Positions 14,218 through 26,597 of a stretch of DNA of 64,000 nucleotides are shown one piece after another. The stretch's first letter is position 1. The number at the start of each line of letters is the position of its first letter. A model generated the notes under the pieces. The model saw only the letters and a program-made list of their open reading frames with translations. It had not been told where the DNA came from and ran no database searches. This stretch comes from Bradyrhizobium sp. CB82 (GTDB taxonomy: Bacteria > Pseudomonadota > Alphaproteobacteria > Rhizobiales > Xanthobacteraceae): the NCBI RefSeq assembly GCF_029714405.1, contig NZ_CP121650.1, forward strand, positions 3,415,001 to 3,479,000. Direction: 5' to 3'. The position numbers and the translations under genes are program-made.

Positions 14218-17100
14218 TCACTCCGCAGCCTGCGCGTAGTCGCTCACCGGCGGGCAGGTGCACACGAGGTTACGGTCGCCATAGACGTTGTCGACGCGGC
14301 CCACCGGGCACCAGTATTTGTCGGTGCGCGAGGTGCCGGCGGGGAAGCAACCTTCGCTGCGGCTGTAGGCGCGCTTCCAATCGTCATCGGCGATGTCGTG
14401 CACGGTGTGCGGCGCGTTGCGCAGCGGTGATGCCTCGATCTTGAAGCGGCCGCTCTCGACCTCGGCGATCTCCTTCCGGATCGCGATCATGGCGTCGCAG
14501 AAGCGATCGAGCTCGGCCTTTGATTCCGACTCGGTCGGCTCGATCATCAGCGTGCCCGGGACCGGGAAGCTCATAGTCGGAGCATGGAAGCCGTAGTCGA
14601 TCAGGCGCTTGGCGATGTCGTCGACGGTGACGCCGCTCGTCGTTTTCAGCGGGCGCGGATCGATGATGCATTCGTGCGCGACGCGGCCCTTCGCGTTCTT
14701 GTAGAGCACTGGGAAATACGCATCCAAACGCGCCGCGACGTAGTTGGCGTTGAGGATTGCGATCTCGGTCGCGCGCTTCAAGCCTTCGCCGCCCATCATC
14801 AGGATGTAGATGTAGGAGATGGTCAGGATCGAGGCCGAGCCGAACGCTGCTGCCGACACCGGGCCAACCGCCGCGTCCGCGTGGGGCGCGGGATGACGAA
14901 TCTCCGGATGACTTGGCAGGAACGGCGCAAGGTGCGCTTTTACGCCGATCGGGCCCATGCCCGGACCGCCGCCGCCATGCGGGATACAGAACGTCTTGTG
15001 CAAATTGAGGTGGCTGACATCGGCGCCGTAGTCGCCGGGCCGTGACAGGCCGACCTGCGCGTTCAGGTTTGCGCCGTCGAGATAGACCTGGCCGCCATGG
15101 CCATGCACGATGTCGCAGATCTCGCTGATGTGCTCCTCGAATACGCCATGCGTCGAGGGATAGGTGATCATCACCGCGGCGAGATCGTCCGAATGCTTTT
15201 CGGCCTTGGCGCGGAGGTCATTGACGTCGACGTCGCCATTCTTCTCGCAGGCGACGACCACCACCTCCATGCCGACCATCGCGGCGGAGGCCGGGTTGGT
15301 GCCGTGGGCGGAGGAGGGGATCAGGCACACCTTGCGATGGCTCTCGCCACGTGCCGCGTGATAGCCGCGGATCGCAAGCAGGCCGGCATATTCGCCTTGC
15401 GCGCCCGAATTCGGCTGGAGCGAGATCGCGTCGTAGCCGGTGATGTCGCACAGCCATTTTTCAAGCCGTGCGAACAGCGCATGATAGCCCACCGCCTGCC
15501 CGCGCGGGGCAAATGGATGCAGGCTGGAAAACTCCGGCCAGGTCAGCGGCATCATCTCGGTGGTCGCGTTGAGCTTCATGGTGCACGAGCCGAGCGGGAT
15601 CATCGCGCGGTCGAGCGCGAGGTCGCGATCGCTGAGCTTGCGCATGTAGCGCAGCATCTCGGTTTCCGAGCGATGCGCATGGAACACCGGATGGGTGAGG
15701 AAGCCGGTGGTCCGCTTCAACGCCTCGGGCAGCGCCTCGCGCGTGGTCGCGTCGATCTCGGCATAAGCGAGCTTGCCTCCGAACGCGCGCCAGACCGCCT
15801 CGATGGTGGCCGGGGTCGTGGTCTCGTCCAGCGCGATGCGCAGGCCGTCGCTGCCGAGGCCGAGATTGATTGTCTCGGCCGTGGCGCGCGCGATGATCTC
15901 GTCACGCTTCGTACCAACGTCCACGCTGACTGTATCGAAGAAGTGTTCGGAACGTGGCGCGAAGCCGAGCTTGCGCAGACCCGCGGCCAGCACGGCGGTG
16001 CGGCGATGCACCATGCGTGCGATCTGCGAGAGGCCTTCAGGGCCATGATAGACCGCATACATCGAGGCGATCACGGCGAGCAGCACCTGCGCGGTGCAGA
16101 TGTTGGAGGTCGCTTTCTCACGGCGGATATGCTGCTCGCGGGTCTGGAGCGCGAGGCGATAGGCGGGTGCACCACGCGAGTCCACGGACAGGCCGACGAT
16201 GCGGCCGGGCAGCGACCGCTTCAGCGCATCGCGCACCGCCATGTAGGCTGCGTGCGGGCCGCCATAGCCCATCGGCACGCCAAAACGCTGTGCCGAGCCG
16301 ATCGCGATATCTGCGCCGAGCTCGCCGGGCGAGGCCAGCAGCGTCAGCGCCAGCAGATCGGCGGCAACGATCGCAAGGGCGCCCTTGGCGCGCAGCGTCG
16401 CAATGGCCGGCCGCAGGTCGCGCACCGCGCCCGAGCTGCCGGGATATTGCAGCAGTGCACCAAGCACGTCTGTCTTGTCGAGATCACTGAGGGGATCGCC
16501 GACGATCAGGTTCCAGCCCAAGGGCTCTGCGCGGGTGCGCATCACCGCGAGCGTCTGCGGATGCACGTCCTTGTCGACGAAGAAGGCTTGCGCTTTCACC
16601 TGCGAGTGCCGCTCGGCGAGCGCCATGGCTTCGGCCGCGGCGGTCGCTTCATCGAGCAGCGAGGCGTTGGCGACGTCGAGCCCGGTGAGGTCGCAGATCA
16701 TGGTCTGGAAGTTGAACAGCGCCTCCAGCCGGCCCTGGCTGATCTCGGGCTGGTAGGGCGTATACGCCGTGTACCAGGCCGGGTTTTCCAAAATGTTGCG
16801 CTGGATCACCGCGGGCAGGATGGTGCCGGAATAGCCTTGGCCGATCAGCGAGGTGAAGACCTGGTTTTGGGCTGCGAGCTCGGCCATGTGCGCGATCGCC
16901 TCGGTCTCGGTCAGGGGCTTGCCCAGATCGAGCGGAGATGCCTGCCGGATCGAGGCCGGCAGCGTCTCCGCCATCAGCGCATCGACGCTCTTGGCGCCGA
17001 CCGTTTCGAGCATTGCGGTGACATCGCGCACTGAGGGGCCGATGTGGCGGCGAACGAAACTGGCGGCGGTTTCGCCGCTGGATTTACGGTGCGCGGTCAT
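14218..17100 (-). CDS. gcvP: Glycine dehydrogenase (decarboxylating), P protein
   Basis: The pyridoxal-phosphate subunit of the glycine cleavage system: it decarboxylates glycine and passes the aminomethyl group to the lipoyl arm of GcvH. The 960-residue length matches single-chain (fused P1/P2) GcvP. The PLP lysine motif [19 protein letters not shown] is present, as are the N-terminal FVRRHIGPS and [20 protein letters not shown] segments. ATG 17100 is preferred because GGAG lies six bases upstream; ATG 17112 has its AAGGA only two bases away. It is the last gene of gcvT-gcvH-gcvP, controlled by the riboswitch at 18703-18873. Confidence 0.97.
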   Translation of the reverse strand: MTAHRKSSGETAASFVRRHIGPSVRDVTAMLETVGAKSVDALMAETLPASIRQASPLDLGKPLTETEAIAHMAELAAQNQVFTSLIGQGYSGTILPAVIQRNILENPAWYTAYTPYQPEISQGRLEALFNFQTMICDLTGLDVANASLLDEATAAAEAMALAERHSQVKAQAFFVDKDVHPQTLAVMRTRAEPLGWNLIVGDPLSDLDKTDVLGALLQYPGSSGAVRDLRPAIATLRAKGALAIVAADLLALTLLASPGELGADIAIGSAQRFGVPMGYGGPHAAYMAVRDALKRSLPGRIVGLSVDSRGAPAYRLALQTREQHIRREKATSNICTAQVLLAVIASMYAVYHGPEGLSQIARMVHRRTAVLAAGLRKLGFAPRSEHFFDTVSVDVGTKRDEIIARATAETINLGLGSDGLRIALDETTTPATIEAVWRAFGGKLAYAEIDATTREALPEALKRTTGFLTHPVFHAHRSETEMLRYMRKLSDRDLALDRAMIPLGSCTMKLNATTEMMPLTWPEFSSLHPFAPRGQAVGYHALFARLEKWLCDITGYDAISLQPNSGAQGEYAGLLAIRGYHAARGESHRKVCLIPSSAHGTNPASAAMVGMEVVVVACEKNGDVDVNDLRAKAEKHSDDLAAVMITYPSTHGVFEEHISEICDIVHGHGGQVYLDGANLNAQVGLSRPGDYGADVSHLNLHKTFCIPHGGGGPGMGPIGVKAHLAPFLPSHPEIRHPAPHADAAVGPVSAAAFGSASILTISYIYILMMGGEGLKRATEIAILNANYVAARLDAYFPVLYKNAKGRVAHECIIDPRPLKTTSGVTVDDIAKRLIDYGFHAPTMSFPVPGTLMIEPTESESKAELDRFCDAMIAIRKEIAEVESGRFKIEASPLRNAPHTVHDIADDDWKRAYSRSEGCFPAGTSRTDKYWCPVGRVDNVYGDRNLVCTCPPVSDYAQAAE

Positions 17101-17117
17101 CGCTTGCTCCATCGTCC

Positions 17118-17486
17118 TTAAGCCGTGTGTGCCTTGTAGGCGGCTTCATCCATGAGGCCCCCGAGCTCGCTCTTGTCGGCAATTTTGATCTTGAAGAACC
17201 AGGCCTTGCCTGCGGCCTCCGAATTGACTAGCGCCGGCTCGTCGACGACCGCCTGGTTGACCTCGAGCACTTCGCCCGAGATCGGCGCATAGACGTCCGA
17301 CGCCGCCTTCACGGACTCGACCACGGCCGCAGCTTCCGTCTTCTTCAGCGCGCGGCCGACCTTGGGCAGCTCGACGAACACGATGTCGCCGAGCTGCTGC
17401 TGGGCGTAATCGGTGATGCCGACGGTGGCGACGTCGCCGTCGATGGCGAGCCATTCATGGTCGGAGGTGTACAGCGTAGTGGTCAT
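17118..17486 (-). CDS. gcvH: Glycine cleavage system H protein
   Basis: A 122-residue lipoyl-carrier protein that shuttles the aminomethyl intermediate between GcvP, GcvT and the L protein. The start [20 protein letters not shown] and the lipoylation site [12 protein letters not shown] (lysine ~60) are canonical, and the length is typical. It sits 10 bp after gcvT and 17 bp before the gcvP start, in one operon. The L protein gene (lpd) is not in this window. Confidence 0.97.
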   Translation of the reverse strand: MTTTLYTSDHEWLAIDGDVATVGITDYAQQQLGDIVFVELPKVGRALKKTEAAAVVESVKAASDVYAPISGEVLEVNQAVVDEPALVNSEAAGKAWFFKIKIADKSELGGLMDEAAYKAHTA

Positions 17487-17496
17487 TGTCTCGTCC

Positions 17497-18645
17497 TCAG
17501 CGTTTGTAGGTGTTTTTCACGAAGGGCATGGCAGCGACTGCGAGCGGCAGGCGCTGGCCGCGCACCTCGGCGAAGAGCTTTGTGCCGAGCGCGCTCAGGC
17601 TCATGGGCACGTAGCCCATCGCCACCGGCGCGCTCAGGCTTGGGCCGAAACCGCCCGATGTGACCTTTCCAATGGGATCGCCGCCCGCGCTCTCGGCAAA
17701 CAGCAGCGCGCCCTCGCGCACCGGGGCGCGGCCCTCGGCACGCAGGCCGACGCGGCGGCGGGATGCGCCGTGATCGAAGTGGGCGAGAATCTTTTCGGCG
17801 CCGGGAAAGCCGCCGGCGCGGGCGCCGCCGCTGCGGCGGCTCTTCTGCACCGACCACTCCAGCGCGGCCTCGACCGGCGTGGTGGCGGTGTCGATGTCGT
17901 GGCCGTAGAGGCAGAGCCCGGCTTCCAGCCGCAGGCTGTCGCGGGCCCCGAGACCGATCGGCAGCACGTCCGGATTGTCCAGCAGCATCTTGGCGAGGCG
18001 TTCGGCATCGGCAGCCGGAACCGAGATCTCGAAACCGTCCTCGCCGGTGTAGCCGGAGCGCGAGACGAAGCACCTGATGCCGGCGACCTCGTGCGGGCCG
18101 GCGTCCATGAACTTCATGGCCGGTGCCTCTGCACAAAGTTTCGCCAGCGCCGCTTCGGCCTTCGGACCCTGGAGCGCGATCAGCGCGCGGTCGTTCAGCG
18201 AATCGATGATGCAGTCATCGGAGAGATGCGCGCGCAGATGTGCCTCGTCCTCGGCCTTGCAGGCGGCATTGACGACCAGGAACAGGTGATCACCCAAATT
18301 GGCGACCATCAGATCGTCGAGAATGCCGCCGTCGAAATTGGTGAACTGAGCATAGCGCTGCCGCCCCTTGGCGATCGCCACGATATCCTGCGGCACCAGC
18401 CGCTCCAGCGCGCTGGCGGCGTCCTCGATCCTCCCGGATTTCGGCCGCAGCGCGATCTGGCCCATATGGGAGACGTCGAACAGGCCCGCTTTGCTGCGGG
18501 TATGGAGGTGCTCCTTCAGCACGCCGGCGGGGTACTGCACCGGCATCTCATAGCCCGCGAACGGCACCATCTTGCCGCCCACGGAGACATGGAGGTCGTA
18601 AAGAAGGGTACGTTTCAGGGAGTTCTTGTCGTCCGACGCAAGCAT
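17497..18645 (-). CDS. gcvT: Aminomethyltransferase, T protein of glycine cleavage
   Basis: A 382-residue tetrahydrofolate-dependent aminomethyltransferase, which releases ammonia and forms methylene-THF. Family landmarks are [66 protein letters not shown] and the C-terminal [13 protein letters not shown]. The start is set at 18645 ([13 protein letters not shown]). The longer frame to 18705 would translate the riboswitch expression platform, so it is not preferred. First gene of the gcvTHP operon. Confidence 0.95.
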   Translation of the reverse strand: MLASDDKNSLKRTLLYDLHVSVGGKMVPFAGYEMPVQYPAGVLKEHLHTRSKAGLFDVSHMGQIALRPKSGRIEDAASALERLVPQDIVAIAKGRQRYAQFTNFDGGILDDLMVANLGDHLFLVVNAACKAEDEAHLRAHLSDDCIIDSLNDRALIALQGPKAEAALAKLCAEAPAMKFMDAGPHEVAGIRCFVSRSGYTGEDGFEISVPAADAERLAKMLLDNPDVLPIGLGARDSLRLEAGLCLYGHDIDTATTPVEAALEWSVQKSRRSGGARAGGFPGAEKILAHFDHGASRRRVGLRAEGRAPVREGALLFAESAGGDPIGKVTSGGFGPSLSAPVAMGYVPMSLSALGTKLFAEVRGQRLPLAVAAMPFVKNTYKR

Positions 18646-18702
18646 CACAGGGGCCCTCGCGGTTCCCGGGGAGAATTCCCCGAGGGAAACCAGTCGAAGC
18701 CC

Positions 18703-18873
18703 CATCTGTCGCTGTGCCTGAGAGTATTATCCCGTCGGCGGGTGCCACCCGGGCTTCAATGCCCGTCGGCGCCTCTTTCCAGATGCTGTCAAAGCCACAC
18801 GGTCCCTTTGCCTGAGAGTTTCCGGGGCGGTTGCTCCTTCGGCGCCGGCAACAAAGCCGGTCTCTCCCGACGT
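18703..18873 (-). ncRNA. Tandem glycine riboswitch upstream of gcvT
   Basis: On the minus strand two aptamers follow one another. The first begins CGGGAGAGACCGGC and contains GGAAACTCTCAGGCAAAGGGAC; the second begins CTGGAAAGAGGCGCC and ends ATACTCTCAGGCACAGCGAC. The conserved ACTCTCAGGCA core is present twice, with the short linker characteristic of cooperative glycine riboswitches. It ends about 60 bases before the gcvT start and should raise gcvTHP expression when glycine is plentiful. Confidence 0.95.
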
Positions 18874-19099
18874 GGCCGTACGTTACATGTAGGTACAGAA
18901 CACAGGCTGGCCAAGGCTGTCAACGCGGCCGCAATGTCTATCAACGGCCTATTGCGCGGCTGCGGCAACCCTCTGATCTCTCTGCACAGTTTCTGGACAG
19001 GGCAGCTCACCTTGTCTAAAAGCGCTATCGCCCGCAGATATCAGCCTTAATTTCAGGTTTGGGCGGATTCTGGCGGATCTTGCACCCGATTGGATGAAC

Positions 19100-21778
<2,679 letters not shown>

Positions 21779-21784
21779 ATCGCC

Positions 21785-23017
21785 GTGCGCCTCGTTCCGC
21801 GAGGACGTGGGCTTCGCGATCCCAATTTGAGGGATCGCTTGTACGAATTGCTGGAGCACGATCCGCTGGCCTATTCCGCCGGGTCGCACTTCATCCAGGT
21901 GATCGTGGCCGTCATCGTGCTCGACGTCGTGGCGATGACGCTCGCCTCGGTACCGGATCTGGACGCTCAATTCGGCGCGCTGTTCACGGGCGTCGCCATT
22001 CTCGCGGTGATCGTGTTCGCATTGGAATATGCGGCGCGGCTTTGGACCGTCGCCGGCCATACGCAGCGCAAGGCGTCGCCACTTGCCGACCGGTTCTCCT
22101 ACGTCTTCTCCGCGCTCGGCATCATCGATCTCATGGCGTTCCTCCCTGCAGCGTTCGTGCTGGCCACCGGCCGGCACTCGACGATGGCGGCGCTCGGCGT
22201 GCTGCCGTTCTTCAAGTTGATCCGCTATTCGCCAGCGATGCGTTCGCTGCTCGCCGCCGTCCATGCCGAACGGCGCGCATTGATCGGATGCATCGTCATC
22301 CTGATCGGCGTGGTGCTCACCTTCGCTTCGCTCCTCTACGCCATCGAGCGCGAGGTGCAGCCGGAGAAGCTCGGCACCATCCCGCAGGCGATGTGGTGGG
22401 CGATCGTGACGCTCGGCACGGTGGGATATGGCGACGTCGTTCCGGTGACCCCGCTCGGCAAGTTCGTCTCCGTGTTCGCCATCATCAGCGGCTTTGCCAT
22501 GATCGCGCTGCCGGTCGCGATCATCTCGAGCGCCTTCGCGGAAGAGGTGAAGCGCCGCGACTTCGTCGTCACCTGGGGCATGCTGGCGCGGGTGCCGTTG
22601 TTCTCACATCTCACGGCATCGGAGATCGCCGACATCATGCGCCTGTTGCGCGCGCGCACCATCGAGCAGGGCGAGATTCTGGTTCGCCGCGGCGAGGTCG
22701 CATCATCGATGTATTTCATCACGGCGGGCGAGGTCGAGATCGCGCTGCCGAACCAGCACGTCCGGCTGACCGACGGCACTTTCTTCGGCGAGATCGCCCT
22801 GTTGCACAGGACCAAGCGGAGCGGCACCGTCACCGCGACGCGGAAGACGCGGCTTCTGCTGCTCGACGCGCAGGACTTTCATGCGCTGATCGAGCGCATG
22901 CCGACGCTCGCTGCTCACGTCCGCAAGACCGCCGAGGCGCGTCTCGGCGAGGCCGGCGATCTCGCGGTCGCCGAGCTCGCGCAGGCGAAGAAAGAGGGGG
23001 GCGGCGGGGCGGGCTAA
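21785..23017 (+). CDS. Cyclic-nucleotide-gated potassium channel (MlotiK1-like)
   Basis: A 410-residue six-helix voltage-sensor-type channel. Membrane helices fill residues ~30-250; the pore helix and selectivity filter are AMWWAIVTLGTVGYGDVVP (TVGYGD), so the channel should conduct K+. The C-terminal cyclic-nucleotide-binding domain (residues ~275-395) has the phosphate-binding cassette FFGEIALLHRTKRSGTVTA with its arginine. The stretch EREVQPEKLGTIPQAMWWA and the short linker without a C-linker domain match MlotiK1 of Mesorhizobium. The start seems to be GTG at 21785, only six bases after alaS, with no clear binding site, so translational coupling is possible. Confidence 0.9.
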   Translation: MRLVPRGRGLRDPNLRDRLYELLEHDPLAYSAGSHFIQVIVAVIVLDVVAMTLASVPDLDAQFGALFTGVAILAVIVFALEYAARLWTVAGHTQRKASPLADRFSYVFSALGIIDLMAFLPAAFVLATGRHSTMAALGVLPFFKLIRYSPAMRSLLAAVHAERRALIGCIVILIGVVLTFASLLYAIEREVQPEKLGTIPQAMWWAIVTLGTVGYGDVVPVTPLGKFVSVFAIISGFAMIALPVAIISSAFAEEVKRRDFVVTWGMLARVPLFSHLTASEIADIMRLLRARTIEQGEILVRRGEVASSMYFITAGEVEIALPNQHVRLTDGTFFGEIALLHRTKRSGTVTATRKTRLLLLDAQDFHALIERMPTLAAHVRKTAEARLGEAGDLAVAELAQAKKEGGGGAG

Positions 23018-23032
23018 CCAGGCAGTCCCGGG

Positions 23033-23536
23033 TCAGCCCTTGCGCAGGAAGATGTAGTCGGCCGAGTAGGGCGCGCTTTTGAACTCGCCGGCCTTCTCGC
23101 AAGCACCCTCGAGCTTGCCACCATGGGTGTTGATGCGCTGGACGGTGGTGACGGGTGTCAGAACGCCGCTGCCGCGGCGTGAGGCGACCTCGAGTTTCAA
23201 CCAGGGAATATCGCCTGCGCTAGCGCCTGGCGCGTTGCCGATGGCCTTGCCGACCACGGCGCTGCCGTCGACATGCTCCCAGTTGGGACCGGCATAGTGG
23301 CGGCCGATCGTCTTGCCGTCGACGAGCAGCGTCGCGATCGGCTCGCGGAAGGCCCAGGCGAGCTTGCCGTCGGCCCCTGCCTTGCATTCATAGACCTGCG
23401 CGCCCTCGGCGTGGACGTTCAGCACGACCGTCTCGCCGGATGCGGCAATCGCCTCGGGCAGTGCCTGCTCCGCGGCTGCGGCCGGTCCGATCAGGGCGGA
23501 GAGCAGCAAAGTGCGAACGGCGAGCTTGATGGACAT
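23033..23536 (-). CDS. DUF3455-family secreted protein
   Basis: A 167-residue exported protein. The signal peptide MSIKLAVRTLLLSALIGPAA is followed by the DUF3455 pattern: EGAQVYECKAGADGKLAWAF, then IGRHYAGPNWEHVDGSAVVG, DIPWLKLEVASRRGSG and TTVQRINTHGGKLEGACEKA with the second conserved cysteine, ending SADYIFLRKG. A disulfide between the two cysteines is likely. The family is widespread in bacteria and fungi, but its function is not known to me. It is downstream of icd on the same strand, separated by a terminator hairpin. Confidence 0.88.
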   Translation of the reverse strand: MSIKLAVRTLLLSALIGPAAAAEQALPEAIAASGETVVLNVHAEGAQVYECKAGADGKLAWAFREPIATLLVDGKTIGRHYAGPNWEHVDGSAVVGKAIGNAPGASAGDIPWLKLEVASRRGSGVLTPVTTVQRINTHGGKLEGACEKAGEFKSAPYSADYIFLRKG

Positions 23537-23565
23537 GGCCGGCTCCGCGATGGCGTCAAAATGAA

Positions 23566-23587
23566 GGGCCGCGCTGAGGCGCGGCCC
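23566..23587 (-). terminator. Terminator after icd
   Basis: A perfect 9-bp stem GGGCCGCGC-TGAG-GCGCGGCCC lies 44 bp beyond the icd stop on the minus strand and is followed by TTCATTTTG. It should separate icd from the DUF3455 gene. Confidence 0.75.
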
Positions 23588-23630
23588 GTGATGATGTCTA
23601 ACCGTGGTCCGGCGAAAATGCGAACGGCAC

Positions 23631-24845
23631 TTACGCTGCCAGCGCTTTCGCCAGGTTGTCCGCGACCTTGTCGAGGAAGCCGGTGGTCGAGAGCCAGCGC
23701 TGGTCGGCGCCGACTAGCAGCGCGAGGTCCTTGGTCATGTAGCCGTCTTCGACGGTATCGACGCAGACCTTCTCCAGCGTGTTGGCGAACTTCGCCAGCT
23801 CCGGATTGTTGTCGAGCTTGGCGCGGTGGGCGAGGCCACGGGTCCAGGCGAAGATCGACGCGATCGAGTTGGTCGAGGTCTCCTTGCCCTTCTGGTGCTC
23901 GCGGTAGTGGCGGGTCACCGTGCCGTGGGCGGCTTCGGCTTCCACCGTCTTGCCGTCCGGCGTGAGCAGGACCGAGGTCATCAGGCCGAGCGAGCCGTAA
24001 CCCTGCGCGACCGTGTCGGACTGCACGTCGCCGTCGTAGTTCTTACAGGCCCAGACGTAGCCGCCGGACCACTTCAGGGCCGAGGCCACCATGTCGTCGA
24101 TCAGGCGGTGCTCGTAGGTCAGGCCCTTGGCGTCGAACTCCTTCTTGAACTCGCGGTCGAAGACGTCCTGGAAGATGTCCTTGAAGCGGCCGTCATAGAC
24201 CTTGAGAATAGTGTTCTTGGTCGAGAGATAGACCGGGTAGTTGCGCATCAGGCCGTAGTTGAACGAGGCGCGGGCGAAGTCGATGATGGAGTCGTCGAGA
24301 TTGTACATCTCCATGGCGACGCCGGCGCCGGGGGCCTTGAACACTTCCTTCTCGATCACGGTGCCGTCCTCGCCGACGAACTTCAGCGACAGCGTGCCCT
24401 TGCCCGGGAACTTGATGTCGGTGGCGCGGTACTGGTCGCCATAGGCGTGGCGGCCGATGATGATGGGCTTGGTCCAGCCGGGCACGAGGCGCGGCACGTT
24501 CTTGCAGATGATCGGCTCGCGGAAGATCACGCCGCCGAGGATGTTGCGGATGGTGCCGTTCGGCGACTTCCACATCTGCTTCAGGTTGAATTCCTTCACC
24601 CGGGCCTCGTCCGGGGTGATGGTGGCGCACTTGACGCCGACGCCGACCTTCTTGATGGCCTCGGCGGCGTCGATGGTCACCTGATCGTTGGTCTGGTCGC
24701 GATACTCCATCCCTAGGTCGAAATACAGGAGCTGGACATCGAGGAACGGGTTGATCAGCTTGTCCTTGATGTACTGCCAGATGATCCGGGTCATCTCGTC
24801 GCCATCGAGCTCGACGACGGGGTTGGACACCTTGATTTTTGCCAT
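23631..24845 (-). CDS. icd: Isocitrate dehydrogenase (NADP+)
   Basis: A 404-residue TCA-cycle enzyme converting isocitrate to 2-oxoglutarate. The sequence belongs to the eukaryote-like (type II) NADP-IDH subfamily: [20 protein letters not shown], then [40 protein letters not shown], and the cofactor region [20 protein letters not shown]. Length and start are typical. It converges on nothing; the DUF3455 gene follows on the same strand after a terminator. Its divergent neighbour at 25185 is the RNA methyltransferase gene. Confidence 0.97.
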   Translation of the reverse strand: MAKIKVSNPVVELDGDEMTRIIWQYIKDKLINPFLDVQLLYFDLGMEYRDQTNDQVTIDAAEAIKKVGVGVKCATITPDEARVKEFNLKQMWKSPNGTIRNILGGVIFREPIICKNVPRLVPGWTKPIIIGRHAYGDQYRATDIKFPGKGTLSLKFVGEDGTVIEKEVFKAPGAGVAMEMYNLDDSIIDFARASFNYGLMRNYPVYLSTKNTILKVYDGRFKDIFQDVFDREFKKEFDAKGLTYEHRLIDDMVASALKWSGGYVWACKNYDGDVQSDTVAQGYGSLGLMTSVLLTPDGKTVEAEAAHGTVTRHYREHQKGKETSTNSIASIFAWTRGLAHRAKLDNNPELAKFANTLEKVCVDTVEDGYMTKDLALLVGADQRWLSTTGFLDKVADNLAKALAA

Positions 24846-25184
24846 GATCGGGGGAGCCTCTTGGGAACGGCGCTGACGGGCGCCAAAGGGAATATCCGCC
24901 GCCTCTTAGCACCGGGAAGCGACGCGCGAAAGCCAAGGGATTATGCACTTTTAGCCCATCCCGCATCCTTGAGATGGGGAGCCGCGGCGGCGCTGTGCCC
25001 AGCGGGGGAGCTGGAGTTTCGGGCGAGATTCAAAAGCCGAATCTAACCCCGTTATTTCGCTTGAGAATTCTGTCAGGACAGGCAAACGAGGCGCAACCAG
25101 GCGGCGCCGGTCGGTGGCCGGTTTGAATCAATTCCTAAGGCGGCCTCTCCAAGGCCTTGAGAACCAGCGTGAAAGCAGAACGAG
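24846..25184. other. Divergent promoter region, no gene seen
   Basis: This 339-bp gap separates the starts of icd (minus) and the RNA methyltransferase gene (plus). It must hold both promoters, but I cannot point to convincing -35/-10 elements. A short plus-strand frame (24861-25046) has no recognisable features. Confidence 0.5.
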
Positions 25185-26390
25185 ATGTCGGGGACTGACA
25201 AGAGCAAGGCGGGCCTCGCCCTCGACGGTCCCATCGTGATCCTGGTCGAGCCTCAGCTCGGCGAGAACATCGGCATGGCGGCGCGTGCCATGGGCAACTT
25301 CGCCCTGAGCCGCTTACGCATCGTCAACCCGCGCGATGGCTGGCCGAACATCGCCGCCCAGCGCGCGGCGGCTGGTGCCGACCACATTCTGGAACGGGTC
25401 GAGTTGTTCGACACCGTCGAGCAGGCAGTCTCCGATCTCGATCTGTTGTTCGCAACCTCCGCCCGCGCGCATGACCAGGCCAAGCCGGTGGTCGGCCCGG
25501 AAGCGGCGACGACCGAGATTGCCGGCCATATCGCCACGGGCGGCAGGTGCGGCATCCTCTTTGGCCGGGAGCGCTGGGGGCTGACCAACGAGGAAGTCGC
25601 CCTTGCCAACCGCATCATCACCTTTCCGGTGAATCCCGGCTTCGCCTCGTTGAACCTCGCGCAGGCGGTGCTGCTCGTCGGCTACGAGTGGTTCAAGCGC
25701 GCGATGGAAGGCGCGCTACCCCATACGATGCCGGAGCGCTCGGAGCGCGCCTCGCAACACCAGATCCAGGCCTTCTTCGAGAATCTCGTGCGCGAGCTCG
25801 ACCGCGTCGAGTTTTTGCGCCCGGCCGAAAAGCGCGACACCATGCTGGTCAATTTGCGCAACATCTTCACCCGCATGGAGCCGACCAAGCAGGACATGCA
25901 CACCCTGCACGGGGTGGTGATGGCGATCGCGGAGGGGCGGAAAGGGCCCGCCAAGGGCGGGGTGCTCGACGGCGAGCAGGCGACGCGATTGCGCGCACTG
26001 CTCGCCGAGCACGGCCAGGGTGGGGTGCCCGACAGCGGCTCTACCGTGCGCGGACTCGCGCGCCTGCTCCGCCGCAACCCGACCGACGCCGAGCGCCTGC
26101 TCTGGCAGGCGCTCACCCGCGACCGCCGCTTCGCCGGCCAGTTCAAACGCCAGACTCCAGTCGGCCGGCATATTCCGGACTTCGTTTCGTTTGCGCACCG
26201 GATCGCGATCGAGCTTGTCAATCCAGGCGAGAGCGAGACGATCGTCGCCGACCGTGCCGCGCGGCGGGCGTGGCTGGAGGCGCGGGATTATCGGGTGATT
26301 GAGATGCGCGCCGCAGACGTGGAGCAAGACATCGAGCCGCAGCTTACGGCACTGCAAGCGATGATGCGCGAAGGATCGCCAAACTCCTAG
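25185..26390 (+). CDS. TrmJ-like SPOUT RNA methyltransferase fused to a DUF559 domain
   Basis: Residues 1-~255 are a TrmH/TrmJ-type SPOUT methyltransferase, which 2'-O-methylates tRNA (position 32 in TrmJ). Motif 1 is VILVEPQLGENIGMAARAMG, and the knot motifs are GRCGILFGRERWGLTNEEV and ITFPVNPGFASLNLAQAVLL. A linker of ~30 residues leads to residues ~285-385, which match DUF559, a Vsr/endonuclease-like fold: RGLARLLRRNPTDAERLLWQ, FKRQTPVGRHIPDFVSFAHR, then IAIELVNPGESETIVADRAA and YRVIEMRAADVEQDI. In ordinary DUF559 proteins the third segment reads ELDGxxH; here Asp and Gly are replaced by Val-Asn. TrmJ is normally ~250 residues, so this is a true fusion in one uninterrupted frame. Confidence 0.9.
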   Translation: MSGTDKSKAGLALDGPIVILVEPQLGENIGMAARAMGNFALSRLRIVNPRDGWPNIAAQRAAAGADHILERVELFDTVEQAVSDLDLLFATSARAHDQAKPVVGPEAATTEIAGHIATGGRCGILFGRERWGLTNEEVALANRIITFPVNPGFASLNLAQAVLLVGYEWFKRAMEGALPHTMPERSERASQHQIQAFFENLVRELDRVEFLRPAEKRDTMLVNLRNIFTRMEPTKQDMHTLHGVVMAIAEGRKGPAKGGVLDGEQATRLRALLAEHGQGGVPDSGSTVRGLARLLRRNPTDAERLLWQALTRDRRFAGQFKRQTPVGRHIPDFVSFAHRIAIELVNPGESETIVADRAARRAWLEARDYRVIEMRAADVEQDIEPQLTALQAMMREGSPNS

Positions 26391-26475
26391 GGTGGGCAAA
26401 GCGACTTGCCCACCTCTTTGGTCAACAGGACCGAGACAGAAGGGGTGGGCACGGCGCTGCGCGCCTTTGCCCACT
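26391..26475. repeat. REP-like palindromes (GTGGGCA... units)
   Basis: Two related imperfect palindromes lie directly after the methyltransferase stop: GGTGGGCAAAGCGACTTGCC (26392 on) and GGTGGGCACGGCGCTGCGCG running into CCTTTGCCCAC (26442 on). The second can fold as GGGCAcGGCGC/GCGCCtTTGCCC. They resemble intergenic REP elements common in Bradyrhizobium-type genomes and may also act as a terminator. Confidence 0.6.
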
Positions 26476-26489
26476 GCGACAGGCTTTGC

Positions 26490-26505
26490 TGGCACGTTTC
26501 GTGCA
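26490..26505 (+). promoter_or_regulatory. Sigma-54 (RpoN) promoter of cynS
   Basis: TGGCACGTTTCGTGCA matches the sigma-54 consensus TGGCACG-N4-TTGCA at all but one base, with the required GG-N10-GC spacing (GG 26491-26492, GC 26503-26504). It lies 92 bases before the cynS start codon and points the right way. It implies activation by an enhancer-binding protein such as NtrC. Confidence 0.75.
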
Positions 26506-26597
26506 ACTCAAGACGACACGAAACGACGTTGTGGCATCGTCTCCCGCAAGGTAATGCACTGACGCGACACAATGCTTAGTCAAGGGAGACCCTCAAC

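Noticed and set aside
15097..17034. 645-codon plus-strand frame opposite gcvP
   Set aside because: Shadow of gcvP; Arg/His/Gly-rich composition without domains.
17413..19050. 545-codon plus-strand frame over gcvT and the riboswitch
   Set aside because: Antisense to gcvT and runs through the riboswitch and promoter; no coding features of its own.
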